Shown one piece after another: positions 31,796 through 43,091 of a DNA stretch of 64,000 nt. A program made the translations under genes and the position numbers. Positions within the stretch are counted from its first letter, which is position 1; every line of letters starts with the position of its first letter. A model generated the notes under the pieces. That model did no database searches and had not been told where the DNA came from. It worked only from the letters and a program-made list of their open reading frames with translations. The stretch covers positions 35,352,694 through 35,416,693 of the forward strand of contig NC_065877.1 of the NCBI RefSeq assembly GCF_933775445.1. The letters run 5' to 3'. This DNA is from Argentina anserina (taxonomy: Eukaryota > Streptophyta > Magnoliopsida > Rosales > Rosaceae).

Positions 31796-33541
31796 ATGGA
31801 TTCTATCTCATCCTGCTCTCCTGTTATCCCCAAAGACCTGGCCAAGAAGAAGAGGGTAAGCTCCACCGCTTCCACTCAATTTGCCCTATCTGTGGTTGCA
31901 TGTCTGCTTTGAATTGAAAAGATTGGATTTGGATTAGGAATTGGCCAATTTGTGTAATTTTGGATTCAGGGTTGTATATTTTGGGAATTGAATTTGTTGA
32001 TGCTTATGAGGTTTATGTATGACAGAGGTTTTTGTTTTAACAGACGAACCGGTTAGCGAAATTGAAGCAGAGCAAGCTCGATGTTCGCCGTGAGCAGTGG
32101 CTTTCACATGGTATGAGTTTGCGTTCTCTTCAATTTAATCCAATTCTCTATATTTTGGTGGAAAGTTTGTATTTTTTGTTTTTCGTGTCTTTCGATTTTC
32201 AATAGAGACATCTGTCTGTTTAGAGTAAATCGACATGGTTTCTGTGTGAAATGAAGATGATTTAATTGCTAGAGGTGGAATTCAATTTATGTTGCTGTGG
32301 AAAATGGTATCAGGTGGAACTGTATGTTTATATCCACAATGTTAGCTAGCATATTGGCAATGTCTGCATATGTTATCCAATTGGGGGGATGGATATAGAT
32401 GAAGAGGATATTGGGTTGATGGTCATAAACCCTAAACAGTGGAATAGAAAGAGATCTTTGGTGGAAGGGTTTAGGGTTTATACCTTTGTTCAGTCCAAGT
32501 AAGGGCTGGTCTCTTTAGCTAGAGTTAGCGTTTGATGGTCATTTTTTTTTTACCAGTGAAATGCAAGAGTTCAGGAGTTTTTGATCATGATGAACCCTAA
32601 ACATTAATCACATGGAAAAAAAAAAATCTTTTACTGTTCAAACTTTTCTTCCCCTCCTCTGAAATGGAATTGTTTTCTATTTTCTGAATCCTATATAATC
32701 AATTTATTTGGTTTGTTATGCAGTCAAGAATAAAGGGCACAAGGTGAACGCTGATCGGAATGATGGATCTCCTACATCACTTGTGCACGTGGATAATGAG
32801 CGGAAAATATTATTGGACAACTTGGATACAAGTTCAACAAGAGGGTCGATTGATAATTCAAGCATCCATGATAGTGATGTGGAGTCTCTAATGAGCAGCC
32901 CTTGTGGAAGCAGTTTGGATCGTACTGATTCAGTAAAGAATCTAAATGAGAGCGGCACCAGTGGTTGCTCGGAAAATGTGATCGAGGTCACCGACGATGG
33001 GTGTCTGGATGACTGGGAGGCTGTGGCAGATGCTTTAACTGCAGAAGAGAATCAACATAACAATCTGTTTGGTTTTCCTGCCACAACCGAATTGACGGTT
33101 GAACCCACGAGTCCAGAAATCTGTATTGAGAATCCTGGAGCAGAGTTATCAACACCAGAGAACGAAAACAAGCTTTCTGAGTCATGGGTGAACACTTGTG
33201 CTTGGCGACCTGACGATGCGTCTCGTCCTCAGGGTCTGCCAAACTTGTCAAAGGAGCATAGTTTCATGGTGCAGTCAGACTGGCATTGTGGTCACGGAGC
33301 CATCACCTGGACATGGCAAAGTATTGTTCCGCAGCCTTCGTCTTGTCCTATATGCTATGAGGATTTAGATATCACAGACTCGTGCTTTCTTCCATGTTCA
33401 TGTGGTTTCCAGCTATGCCTTTTCTGTCACAAAAGAATTTTAGAGGCAGATGGGAGATGTCCAGGCTGCAGGAAGCAGTATGATCATGTAAATGAGGTTA
33501 TGAGCTTTAATGGAGGAGCTACAACTTTTAGAGTAGCTTGA
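31796..33541 (+). CDS. RING-finger protein with NOT4-type C4C4 RING
   Basis: Three exons: 31796-31855, 32044-32110, 32724-33541 (945 nt, 314 aa). The N-terminus is short and basic (DLAKKKRTNRLAKLKQSKLD), followed by a Ser/Asp-rich disordered stretch. A conserved block, about residues 205-245, contains WVNTCAWRPDD and a WHCGHGAITWTWQS segment. The C-terminal RING (about 249-291) runs CPICYEDLD, FLPCSCGFQLCLFC and CPGCRKQYD. All eight ligands are cysteines, as in the CCR4-NOT subunit NOT4, rather than the usual C3HC4. This implies E3 ubiquitin-ligase activity. The RRM of true NOT4 is absent, so it is a plant RING/U-box-superfamily relative and not NOT4 itself. The substrate is unknown. A TATA box is seen upstream. 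Confidence 0.9.
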
Positions 33542-34878
33542 TCTTGCACTGTGAGTACTTATATCGATCCTAGAAAGAGTTTGTTTTTTTAATTGTGTAT
33601 ATTTCGGCTTCTCTCTTTACATTAACGAGAATAATGAAAATGCTGAGTATAGTGATAGAACTGAACTTGAATCTTGTCTGAAACCCATCTCCTGTATGAT
33701 GTTGCATATGTCAATTAGGAAACTAATGCAGTTATATGAATACATTGGGATATTATAGACTTCCTAAATAAGAAATTCAAGTTCATCTTCCTTCTTACTT
33801 GTCCTGCTCGATTCTTTTTTACCTTCTGGCAAACTCATCACCTCGGATTCTCGTTACTTTCAACTCTGGAGCTGCCAGTTGGTGGTGTCGAGGCAAGTGC
33901 CTGATGCTATTGTTCTTGTTCTTGTTCTTGTTGCTGGGGTCCGTGAGTTGCCGCCCTTGATTGGTATTTCTACAAGAATTAGGACCCCAAAATATTCGAC
34001 TTAGCTACTAGTCTAATTTACCACAGGAATTATTCTCATGTTCTTGCTTAAATATATCTGTTAACCAGAATAAAGAAAAGAGAAACAGGGTATGTTCTGT
34101 AGAGCTGTCACAGCTGTCCATGTGGCCTCTTAATATTCTTGGCAATTAAGCTATCTTGTTTTTGTTTCCCTTCCCTTTCAAGACATTGCTTTGGAACTTT
34201 CTTTAAGCTAATATTTATAATTTTTGATTTCGTGTGTGACTGCGTGATATCACTCTCATAGGTTTAGTGAAAATAGTTCGCTCTGTGCTCAACGCATTAG
34301 CGTAAACAAATACGCGGCTACGATCCCATGTTAGTCTTTAACTTTATTAACAAGCTATGTCTTCTCAAGCCTCTCATTTCCATTTGTCCATTACTTGTTA
34401 ATACCATGAAGAGTCAAACAATGGCCTTGGTTTAATCTAAGAGAGGTTTACAAGTCCTTGAATTCACATAAGATTCTAGAAACTATTATAAACTTCTCCA
34501 ACTTCCCACTCGCACCTATTAAAAATCAATAATTTCTTTGTTTATATGGTCAATAATAACGTATATATACAAATTTAGTGTTCTTAATAGAATAAATATA
34601 CGTTTCGTAGCATGTGGTCACATGTCCATAAGTGATCGGAGCCCTAATAAGCACACCAACCTGATCAAACCACGTGGTCACATGGCTCTCTTTGTTGAAG
34701 CCACCTCGAAGCTTTCCAGCAAATTCTTAACGTTCAAACTTGAAAAATACAGACGCGTTTCTTTCTGTTGAGCTCATTTTCTATAAGCCGTGTTGGGTTT
34801 TCGGTTCCTTCTCATTGACCATTTCACTACTTATAGTCGTTCCTCTCCTCTTTCTTTCTCATTTACATTCCCCCCATC
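33542..34878. other. Spacer between RING and GATL genes
   Basis: 3' UTR of the RING gene, then AT-rich spacer. A short (TTCTTG)n run is at 33912-33937. The ~200 bp before 34879 should be the GATL promoter and leader. Open frames at 34538-35003 overlap the GATL start in other frames and are not supported. Confidence 0.5.
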
Positions 34879-35988
34879 ATGTTTTCAAGAACCAGTTTCT
34901 TGGTTCTCTTCATCTTCTTCTCGCTCGTCACTATTACTCCCACAAATGCAATCCGATCGTTCCCAGAAAGATTAGGGTTTTCGTTCTTGCACCAATTCTC
35001 TGAGGCCCCTGAATACACAAACGGATACAGCTGCCCTGTTTTGGTTGTCGACAGTTTTCCAATGGCGTGTGATCCCTCTCTTGTTCATATCGCAATGACT
35101 ATTGATTCCGAGTACTTGAGAGGCACCATAGCTGCAGTTCACTCTGTTCTCAAACACGCTTCTTGCCCTGAAAACATCTTCTTCCACTTCATCGCTTCAG
35201 ATTCTAGTCCGGTCAGTTCTGATGATCTTACTCGAGTTGTCCGCTCCACTTTTCCGTCGCTCAATTTCAGAGTTTATCAGTTCAAGGAGAGCCTAGTCAG
35301 TCATCTGATCTCATCTTCCATTCGTCAAGCTCTTGATAACCCCTTGAACTACGCAAGAAGCTACTTAGCGGATTTGCTAGACTCATGTGTGGAGCGTGTG
35401 ATCTATTTAGATTCGGATGTTATAGTCGTTGATGATATAGAGAAGCTGTGGAGGACAAGTTTGTCAGGGTCCAGAGTTATTGGTGCGCCGGAGTATTGTC
35501 ACGCAAATTTCACCAAGTACTTTTCCGGTGGATTTTGGGCGGATACTGAAATGTCCAAGGTCTTTGAAGGGAAGAGTGCTTGTTATTTCAATACAGGTGT
35601 GATGGTGATGGACTTGGTGAGGTGGAGAGCGGGTGATTATACGCGAAAGATTGAGAGGTGGATGGAAATTCAGAAGGAGAAGAGGATTTACGAGCTGGGT
35701 TCTCTACCGCCTTTTTTGTTGGTTTTCGGTGGAGATGTTGAGGCTATTCACCACAGATGGAACCAACATGGGCTTGGTGGTGATAATGTGGTGAATAGTT
35801 GCAGGTCTTTGCATCCAGGTCCTGTGAGCTTGTTGCATTGGAGTGGGAAAGGGAAGCCATGGTCAAGGCTTGATATGGGGAAGCCTTGCCTGGTTGATTT
35901 TCTTTGGGTGCCGTATGATCTCTACAGACACCATGATCATCATCATCTTCACCACCACCATCATGAACAGCTATTGGCAGTTTTGTAA
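34879..35988 (+). CDS. Galacturonosyltransferase-like protein (GATL, GT8)
   Basis: A single exon of 369 codons; GATL genes are characteristically intronless and ~350-390 aa. The first ~25 residues ([18 protein letters not shown]) are a signal peptide or signal anchor, as expected for a Golgi/secretory enzyme. The GT8 catalytic fold follows: [20 protein letters not shown], the metal-binding [10 protein letters not shown] (about residue 176), [26 protein letters not shown], and the C-terminal [13 protein letters not shown] and [11 protein letters not shown] motifs. The family acts in pectin or xylan primer assembly in cell walls using UDP-sugars; the exact activity of most members is unsettled. 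Oddity: a histidine-rich tail ([12 protein letters not shown]) precedes the final residues. I see no lesion. Confidence 0.95.
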   Translation: MFSRTSFLVLFIFFSLVTITPTNAIRSFPERLGFSFLHQFSEAPEYTNGYSCPVLVVDSFPMACDPSLVHIAMTIDSEYLRGTIAAVHSVLKHASCPENIFFHFIASDSSPVSSDDLTRVVRSTFPSLNFRVYQFKESLVSHLISSSIRQALDNPLNYARSYLADLLDSCVERVIYLDSDVIVVDDIEKLWRTSLSGSRVIGAPEYCHANFTKYFSGGFWADTEMSKVFEGKSACYFNTGVMVMDLVRWRAGDYTRKIERWMEIQKEKRIYELGSLPPFLLVFGGDVEAIHHRWNQHGLGGDNVVNSCRSLHPGPVSLLHWSGKGKPWSRLDMGKPCLVDFLWVPYDLYRHHDHHHLHHHHHEQLLAVL

Positions 35989-36996
35989 AAAATGATTCTT
36001 TTGTTATTGATTTTGATTCAATTCATTGATAGCTAGGATATGTATATAGGGAAGAGACTGAACATGTAAACAGGGAGAAACCGTGGAACACATTGTTCCG
36101 TTTAGCCAAAGTAACATATTTTTTGACATCTTATGGTTTTCATGGTTTTATTTGGGCAGAACTGTTCATTAGACAAAGATGCTTGCGCAAGGTGTCTTTC
36201 AGTCTTTGATGAGATGAGATTTGCAACAGCCAGTACAGAAATCTTTCTAACACTTCTAAATGTCTCAATCAACTAATTATTGGCAATAATGTACGGAGCA
36301 TGCCAGAGAAAACAAATAACTTCTTATGGGCATTTCCCCAAAGTTGGTCAAATTATGAGTTCTTCTTAGATACTTCCACAAAACAGACCATTTGAAATTT
36401 TGAATGACCAATTTCAATTTATTGGGCAGTCTATAAGATTTTGTTTTGTATGCACACTGCACTGCCCTCTGCCTCCACAGTAAGGGCTTAACTAGATCTA
36501 GATTCAAGAGCTCTCCAGATCTGAATTAATTGAAACTCACAAAATAATATAGGGTTAAGTGATCAAAGCAGCGCGCACCAAATTAAGCTTGAGGCTAGAA
36601 GCCTAAACCTCGTTTGCTTTCTATACGAGCATCATGTATCCAAATGTGTTATGAGTCATGACTAACTCGATCAAATTTCGTAAACTATTAAATTAAAAGA
36701 TTACATGGCCTCGAGAATTTGGATCGATTTCATGACAGTTGATTAAGTTGAGATTTTCGGTTTCCGGGTTTTAAATTTACCTTTCAAGGTATGACGGATA
36801 ATAATCTTGCTCATCACAATTATTTTTCGTTGGATCTGAATCCACTAGTTACACAAGGAAACATATAATTGCCACATTCCTTGAGGGTATATATTATTTC
36901 CTTTTTGAAAGGAGGATAGTACTTATTTCCTAAATTAATACAGATTTTTTATTTTTACACCTTGGACGGTAAGGAATGTTAAAGTCCACAAAACCC
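35989..36996. other. Spacer between GATL and eIF4A3-like genes
   Basis: 3' UTR of GATL, then AT-rich non-coding DNA. I see no gene or clear repeat. Confidence 0.5.
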
Positions 36997-37004
36997 TATA
37001 TAAG
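36997..37004 (+). promoter_or_regulatory. TATA box of eIF4A3-like gene
   Basis: TATATAAG in the context aaaccctatataaggg. It predicts a transcript start near 37030, leaving a leader of about 50 nt to the GTG at 37080 or about 90 nt to the first in-frame ATG at 37119. Confidence 0.6.
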
Positions 37005-37118
37005 GGACTTAACTCTCTCAAACAACACAACCCTAACAATTTAACCCAAGTTTTTTTGGTGCAACTTGACAAACCAAACGTGGCAGCAATAGCAACCGCG
37101 AGAGGGAGCGTGGTTCCG

Positions 37119-38831
37119 ATGAACCCAATGACTCAGGGCGGTGGCAAGCTGCTGAATGAGAAGCTTGAGTTTTTACCGTCGGATGATGTAGAGCCGATCA
37201 TGAGCTTTGATCAGATGAACCTCAAGGATGAACTCCTCCGAGGCATCTACAACTACGGCTTCGAGAAGCCCTCTGCCATCCAGCAAAGGGCCATCAGACC
37301 CATAATCGAGGGCCACGACGTCATAGCTCAGGCTCAATCCGGCACCGGAAAGACCTCCATGATTGCCCTAGCTTCTTGCCAAACTGTCGACACCTCCTCC
37401 AGAGAGTAAGTTCCCCAGCTAGCTAATTTGTTTGATTAGATTTTACTTTGAGTCTATAGAGTTAGGGCTCATAAGCTTTTAATCCTTTTATCAGTTTATG
37501 ATTCCCCAAGTACATGTTAATGATAGAGTACGATATACGGACACTACTAATTAAATTGCACCGGAAATAAATAACTACCTGAACCCTAGAATGCAATCGA
37601 CTCAACCACAATTGGATTGTTAATAGCAGACTTTTCCTTTCAGCAATTATAGAGCATAGCATTTTTTTCTAAGAATGATAAAGTTTTCATAGCAATTTTG
37701 TTATTTGGATTACTAATACTATCTATATATGATGAAGATTAGGGATAATATTGGGGCATGTTGTACGTTATGTGTTTAATTAGTTACGTTCTATTCTAGG
37801 GTTCAGGTATTGATACTGTCTCCAACGAGGGAATTGGCTGCACAGACGGAGAAAGTGATACTGGCAATGGGAAATTACATGAGTATTCAAGTGCATTCCT
37901 GCATTGGCGGCAAAATCGTGGGTGAGGATATCAGAAAGCTAGAGAACGGAGTTCAGGTAGTGTCTGGAACTCCCGGTAGAGTCCGTGACATGATTCAGAG
38001 GGGAAGTCTGCGCACTCGACACATTAAATTACTAATTCTTGATGAATCTGATGAGATGTTGAGTAGAGGATTCAAGAACAAGATTTATGAAGTCTACAGA
38101 CATCTAAGAGATACCATACAAGTTTGTTTGATCTCTGCCACGCTGCCTAATGAAATTTTGGAGATGACCAACAAGTTCATGACTGATCCTATTAGGATCC
38201 TGGTTAAACGTGACGAGCTGACATTGGAAGTAAGTACTAAGTACACAAGAGAATAATGTTTGATGTTTTTGATGGTGAGGCATGTGCAATTAGTGATTTA
38301 AATGCAAATTTGTGTACTAAATGTGTGTATTCATGGCTGCAGGGAATCAAGCAATTTTTCGTTGCAGTTGAAAAAGAAGATTGGAAGTTTGATACTCTGT
38401 GTGATCTCTATGATACGCTTACGATCACACAAGCTGTTATTTTCTGCAATACAAGGCGAAAGGTGGACTGGCTTACTGAAAAGATGAGGAGTAGTAACTT
38501 TGCTGTGTCTGCAATGCATGGAGATATGCCTCAGAAGGAGAGAGATACTATTATGAACGAGTTTCAGAAAGGTCTTTCCCGAGTCCTCATCGCAACCGAT
38601 GTTTGGGCTCGGGGCATCGATGTTCAGCAGGTTTCACTGGTCATTAATTATTTTCTTCCAAACAATCGAGAGCTGTACATACATCGGATTGGTCGTTCCG
38701 GTCGATTTGGCCGCAAGGGTGTGGCCATAAACTTTGTCAAGAACGATGATATCAGGATCTTGAGAGACATTGAACAGTACTATAGTACCCAGATTGACGA
38801 GATGCCCATGAATGTGGCTGATTTACTTTGA
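37119..38831 (+). CDS. eIF4A3-like DEAD-box RNA helicase (divergent paralog)
   Basis: Exons 37119-37405, 37800-38229, 38343-38831 give 401 aa from the first in-frame ATG; eIF4A3 is usually ~408 aa. All helicase motifs are present: Q-motif [53 protein letters not shown] and [11 protein letters not shown]. The end [13 protein letters not shown] is typical of eIF4A3, the ATP-clamped core of the exon junction complex on spliced mRNA. Motif II is DESD, which I recall also in plant eIF4A3. Differences at usually fixed positions (for example NYFLPNN where NYDLPNN is expected, and [20 protein letters not shown]) and only two introns suggest a fast-evolving paralog. The frame continues upstream of the ATG to 37056 without a stop; GTG at 37080 sits where an ancestral ATG may have been. 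Confidence 0.88.
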
Positions 38832-39309
38832 GCTTAGGTTGGTAGTAGTTGGCTCGTAGCAGATTTGTAGTGAAACTATATCGAAAACATACGTCACACT
38901 TTGATTTACCCTACCCATATCTATAGTTCCTAATAAATAACGCTATTTGGATGCCACTAGCTAATTTTGTACTGAATGGAAGCATATATGAACCATATCC
39001 TGCTTAATGTAATTGAGGAAGAAGTGATGAATAATTTATCGTTTACTTATATGGAATACAGTTTTATGATCAAACAAAAGAGCTCAGTATTAGGATATCC
39101 TCTATATTGTATCAGTATTAGGATATCCTCTAATTAGTATATATCCTTATTTGTACATGCAAAAAAAACATATCCTCTATTTAGGATATATACTAATTAA
39201 TACGTTACAATTGTATTAGGACTCTCTTTGTCCATGCACAAAACATATCCTCTATATATATGCGCTTGCTGAAATGCGAACGAGAATCTCTGGAGGCTAA
39301 AGCAGATCG
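38832..39309. other. 3' flank of eIF4A3-like gene with local repeats
   Basis: AT-rich and non-coding. It contains two direct copies of cagtattaggatatcctct (near 39087 and 39113) and a perfect 17-bp inverted repeat at 39131-39147 / 39183-39199. Confidence 0.7.
39131..39199. repeat. 17-bp perfect inverted repeat (hairpin), 35-nt loop
   Basis: taattagtatatatcct at 39131-39147 is exactly complementary to aggatatatactaatta at 39183-39199. It lies ~110 bp before the F-box ATG. It may be the remnant of a small fold-back element. Confidence 0.9.
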
Positions 39310-40543
39310 ATGGAAGACGATGACCAGCTAGCGGGACGCGAATTTCCCATTCCAGACGTGATCATAGTTGAGATTCTCTCGAGGCCACCAGTAAAGTCCT
39401 TATGCCGCTTTAGGTGCGTATCAAAGCCTTGGCGTTCTCTAATCTCCGACACCAAGTTCATCGCACTGCACGACAGGAAAGCCCTAGAAGATAAACATGC
39501 ATTCTTAGAGAGGCGACGAGTAATATTTACAGTGGCAAGAGAAAAACCATGCCGTTGTCTTTACTCTTTGGACGTAGATGATTTTCTCTATCATAATGGT
39601 TTATTAAAAGCCACCGAGGTCGATTTTCTTGTAGAAATATTTTCTGCAGAAGATCGTATATCCCGAAGACCCCTTATCGATATGTATCGCACTTACAACT
39701 TGGTGTTGTTTTCCTGCAATAACTTCTTGTTGTTGTTCGATAGGAGATGTGGGTTTTATTTGGTTAACCCCGTAACCAGGGAGATGAGAAAAATACCAAA
39801 GATGTCATGGTGGACACCTAAGCTCGACCGGTCCTATATTACCTTCAAATCATGTGGATTTGGACTTGATTACTCCACGAATGAGTAAAAGGTGGTTACC
39901 GGAGCATTGGTCCATAGCCGTTATAAAACAGTAAATTATGGAGTCGTGTTTAGTGTCTAAAGAATTCTTGGCGACATAGAGGCACCCCTACATGCTTTTC
40001 TCTTTTAATGGGGGGTTTTTCTAAACGGAGCTGTCCATTGGTTGGGGTGGTCGACGATGGTAATTGGAGGTGGCCGTCGACCATTTCCACCGGTAATATT
40101 ATGTTTTCTATTAGCAGAGGAGGAGGTTCACGAAATTCAACTCCCCCTCTTATTGGATGAATATCGGCCATGGTCAATAAAATTGGGAGTGTTTAGAGAT
40201 TGCCTATGTATAACTTTCATGGCTTATACCCCATGAGTGGGATCGTGATTATATTGGTCTGCAGTCATATAATGAGTTTTGGGTCATGAAAGAATACAGG
40301 GTGCGCGAGTCTTGGACAAGAATGAGGGTCTGCATGCCTTATCATCGATTGTCACATTTCGGTTTCTCTACAAAATCTCATGATTTGAAGGTGTGTAATC
40401 TCAAGAAAAGGAGGACGAGAAAGAGAATAAATAGACCGATTGTGTACGACAAATCGCTCGTTATGTACGACTTCGAAACGGACAGTTTTTGGAACATTTT
40501 AACTCTTGATAAGCCGAATTGTATACTGAGGGACTTATACTGA
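39310..40543 (+). pseudogene. F-box protein gene, broken in the FBA domain
   Basis: The first 192 codons (39310-39888) read cleanly. An F-box (about residues 14-57: IPDVIIVEILSRPPVKSL, CVSKPWRSLI) is followed by the start of an F-box-associated domain ending GFGLDYSTNE. The next codon, where this family has a Tyr (DYKVV), is TAA at 39886-39888. The same frame then continues with recognisable FBA sequence (KVVTGALVHSRYKTVNYG, FLNGAVHWL) through further stops near 39958 and 40005. It then shifts frame between about 40236 and 40280 into FWVMKEYRVRESWTRM and a final stretch to 40543. Intact relatives are Skp1-Cullin-F-box substrate receptors for ubiquitination. A truncated F-box-only protein could still be made. 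Confidence 0.85.
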
Positions 40544-40933
40544 GGGACTTTTTCCAACTTATTGATCAAGAGCAGAATGGGAGCCATATGGCGAGTTTGG
40601 CCCCGATTTGATCAACGTAAAATCAGCTTTAGCTGTTGTGAGAATAATTTCGTGTTAAAGTGTTGTGAGAATAATTGTGTTAAAAGTGTTAAAGTTATAA
40701 ATCTTTCGTAACAAATGTATCTGCAAAATTTTATTTTACGCGGTTCTACATGGACTGAGGTGGCAGAGTTCGGACTGTAACACTGAAACCATCATTAAGG
40801 TGCTACTCGTAAGAAAGAAACTAAGAAGCTTTTCATTTGATAACAAAAAATAGTAATACAGATGAACATGAAAACCAGAAAACTTCTTATAGATGAACAT
40901 GAAGAATATACACGCCTTCTATCTTTTCTCTCT
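40544..40933. other. Spacer between F-box pseudogene and DUF760 gene 3' end
   Basis: AT-rich non-coding DNA, probably including the 3' UTR of the minus-strand DUF760 gene. Nothing else is seen. Confidence 0.5.
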
Positions 40934-43091
40934 TTACAACAATCCGACAACACAACTCAAATGTAATCTGTTCTCCAACCCTCTCAAATGATGACCTAAC
41001 AACATACACCTGCCAAACAGTAAGAGAAACAAATAGTCAACCTTAAAGAGTCTGAGTGAAACTAGATCCAATTGTAGGAATGAAGAAACTGCACATGGTT
41101 ACAATGTGGAGCATGTGCCTTTCCCTACGTGGACTTCCAGAAACCAATTTCAAACGGGAGCAAAATCCACACACCCATCTTTCACTCCATACTCTCTAAA
41201 GAACGTTTGCTTTCTTTTAGTTTTTTCAACTCTTACAAGGACAGTTTGTAAAGTAGGAGGGCGGATTGGGAAGAAGAACGATGATAAAGTTCTTACCAGA
41301 AAAGAAGCTTCGCTAGGTAATCTCGTGAAGTCCGTAAGGTATCACAAAGTTCGCCATCAGAATCTAGAACATTCTCTATATTAGCTTTAACTAAATCTTC
41401 CTCAAATTCTGGGGATTCTCCATCCTTAAAGAATCTCTGCAGTATATTTTGAACAAGTTGATGTATAATCTCCTCGACCTCTAATGATGACGGCCGAGAT
41501 AGCTCAGTCACCTGTTTAAACAATAACCAATAGTGTCATAAGACTGGAGCTTGGACAAAAATCAACTGCAAAGGCCGCAAAAGAACAGTGATTAATTCAT
41601 AAAGGGTTTAGCTATTTTACCATATTAGAATCCAAGAACCGGAGATAATCCAACAAATCATTTCTGTGTCCTGTGTCAGATTGTAATTGCATATTTTCCT
41701 GCTTTTGAGCTTTGAGTTCCTGAAACAGCACAACAACACATTAACACGTTGCAGAAAGCTTAAGAACCAAATCCCAGACTGTTAATTTATCTCATACAAC
41801 ATTTAAGTTCACAAGGCCTTTATGACAGTAATCAATTAAAGCAGAGTCCTATAGCCTTACATCTGTGGGGATTCTAGGTGCATATCAAAAATGTGCATTG
41901 CATACATGAGGGCCAAAAGAAAGGCACATTACAAAGTGTTAAAAACAAGATGTAAAAACTCAAAGTTGGAAGCTCACAAAATAAAGCACAAGAAGCTCTG
42001 ATCATGCTTTTCAAACGTAGAATGAACAAGTCATCCAACCCCAAACCCACAAAAGAAGAAGAAGAAGAAAAAGACCGGAAAAAAGCTTTAAAGCTAAAAC
42101 TTGGAAGCTCACACGGAAAGGAAACACAAGCTTTATAATCCTGCACTCAAAACTAGAGACAGCAAACCAACAACAAGGTCCAAACTTGAACACAAAATTC
42201 TTCTTCATCACTTCACACAATTCAAGCAAAATGAACCAAAAACTCAACGACATCAAACGAGTATGAACATTTCCAGAGAACAAGCTCACCTCCTTAACAT
42301 TAGTTAACTCCGACTGCAACCTCTGGATGTAATTCAAAGCCTCCGGCGACAAATCTCCGAAAACCTGAGGATTTAATGAATCCAAGTACTGATTACTCCC
42401 CTTAATTCCATTCTCACTATCTCCTTCCACACCATCAACCATCTCGGGACTCTCATCGAGCTTTGAACAATCCAAATCCACAGAATCATCAATAGAAATG
42501 TCAAAATTCCTCATCAACGATATCCTATACTCCGCGTTCCACAGTGTATACCTAAATTCAATATTCCAATTCAATCAAATTTTGTTCTTGAAATGATCGA
42601 AATTCGGAAATGAATGAATATCGGAATGTGAATTACCCGGTGATGATGGAAGAGGCGAGGAGGCGATCGAGCGGCGCTCTGCAAACCCTAACGGTGACGG
42701 AGAACTGATCGGACGGAAGCAATCCGAGCATGGTGGAGATCGTCTGCTTCATCGAGTCCTTAGCGGAATCGGAGACGCCTTTGGAGATGACGGAGCTGTC
42801 GAGCGGCTCAATCCGCTTGAGCATGTTGGCGATGACGGAGAATCCGCGGTCGAAGCCGGACTTGCGAGTCGAGACGAACTCGTCGGAGACGCCGCCGCCG
42901 TCGACGCCGGAGATGAGGCATAGGACGGGGGAGGAGACACGGCGGCGCTGGGCGAGGAAGGAGGAGGGGAGGGAGGGGCGGGCGAGGAGGTGGTGGCGGG
43001 AAACCGGAGGCGGTTGGTGGTGGAAGCGGCGGGGATTGAGGGAGAGGTCGGTGATGCGGGAGAGAGTGAAAGCTCGAGCTGCGGCCGCCAT
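40934..43091 (-). CDS. DUF760 protein, predicted plastid-targeted
   Basis: Five exons on the minus strand: 43091-42637, 42551-42290, 41719-41621, 41511-41297, 41009-40934 (1107 nt, 368 aa). The N-terminal ~60 residues are rich in Ser, Arg and Pro and poor in acids (MAAAARAFTLSRITDLSLNP...), like a chloroplast transit peptide. The mature part contains ISTMLGLLPSDQFSVTVRV, GYTLWNAEYRISLMRNFD, an acidic linker, a predicted coiled coil (LSPEALNYIQRLQSELTNVK into ELKAQKQENMQLQ) and the C-terminal block TSRDYLAKLLFWCMLLGHHL then GLENRLHLSCVVGLL. This layout matches the plant DUF760 family, whose biochemical role is unknown to me. Exon 1 is strongly GC-rich, producing long shadow frames in other phases. 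No lesion is seen. Confidence 0.88.

Noticed and set aside
37056..37118. Upstream extension of the eIF4A3-like protein starting at a TTG
   Set aside because: TTG is not a plausible plant start here; the first in-frame ATG (37119) is used, with the GTG at 37080 discussed as a possible ancestral start.
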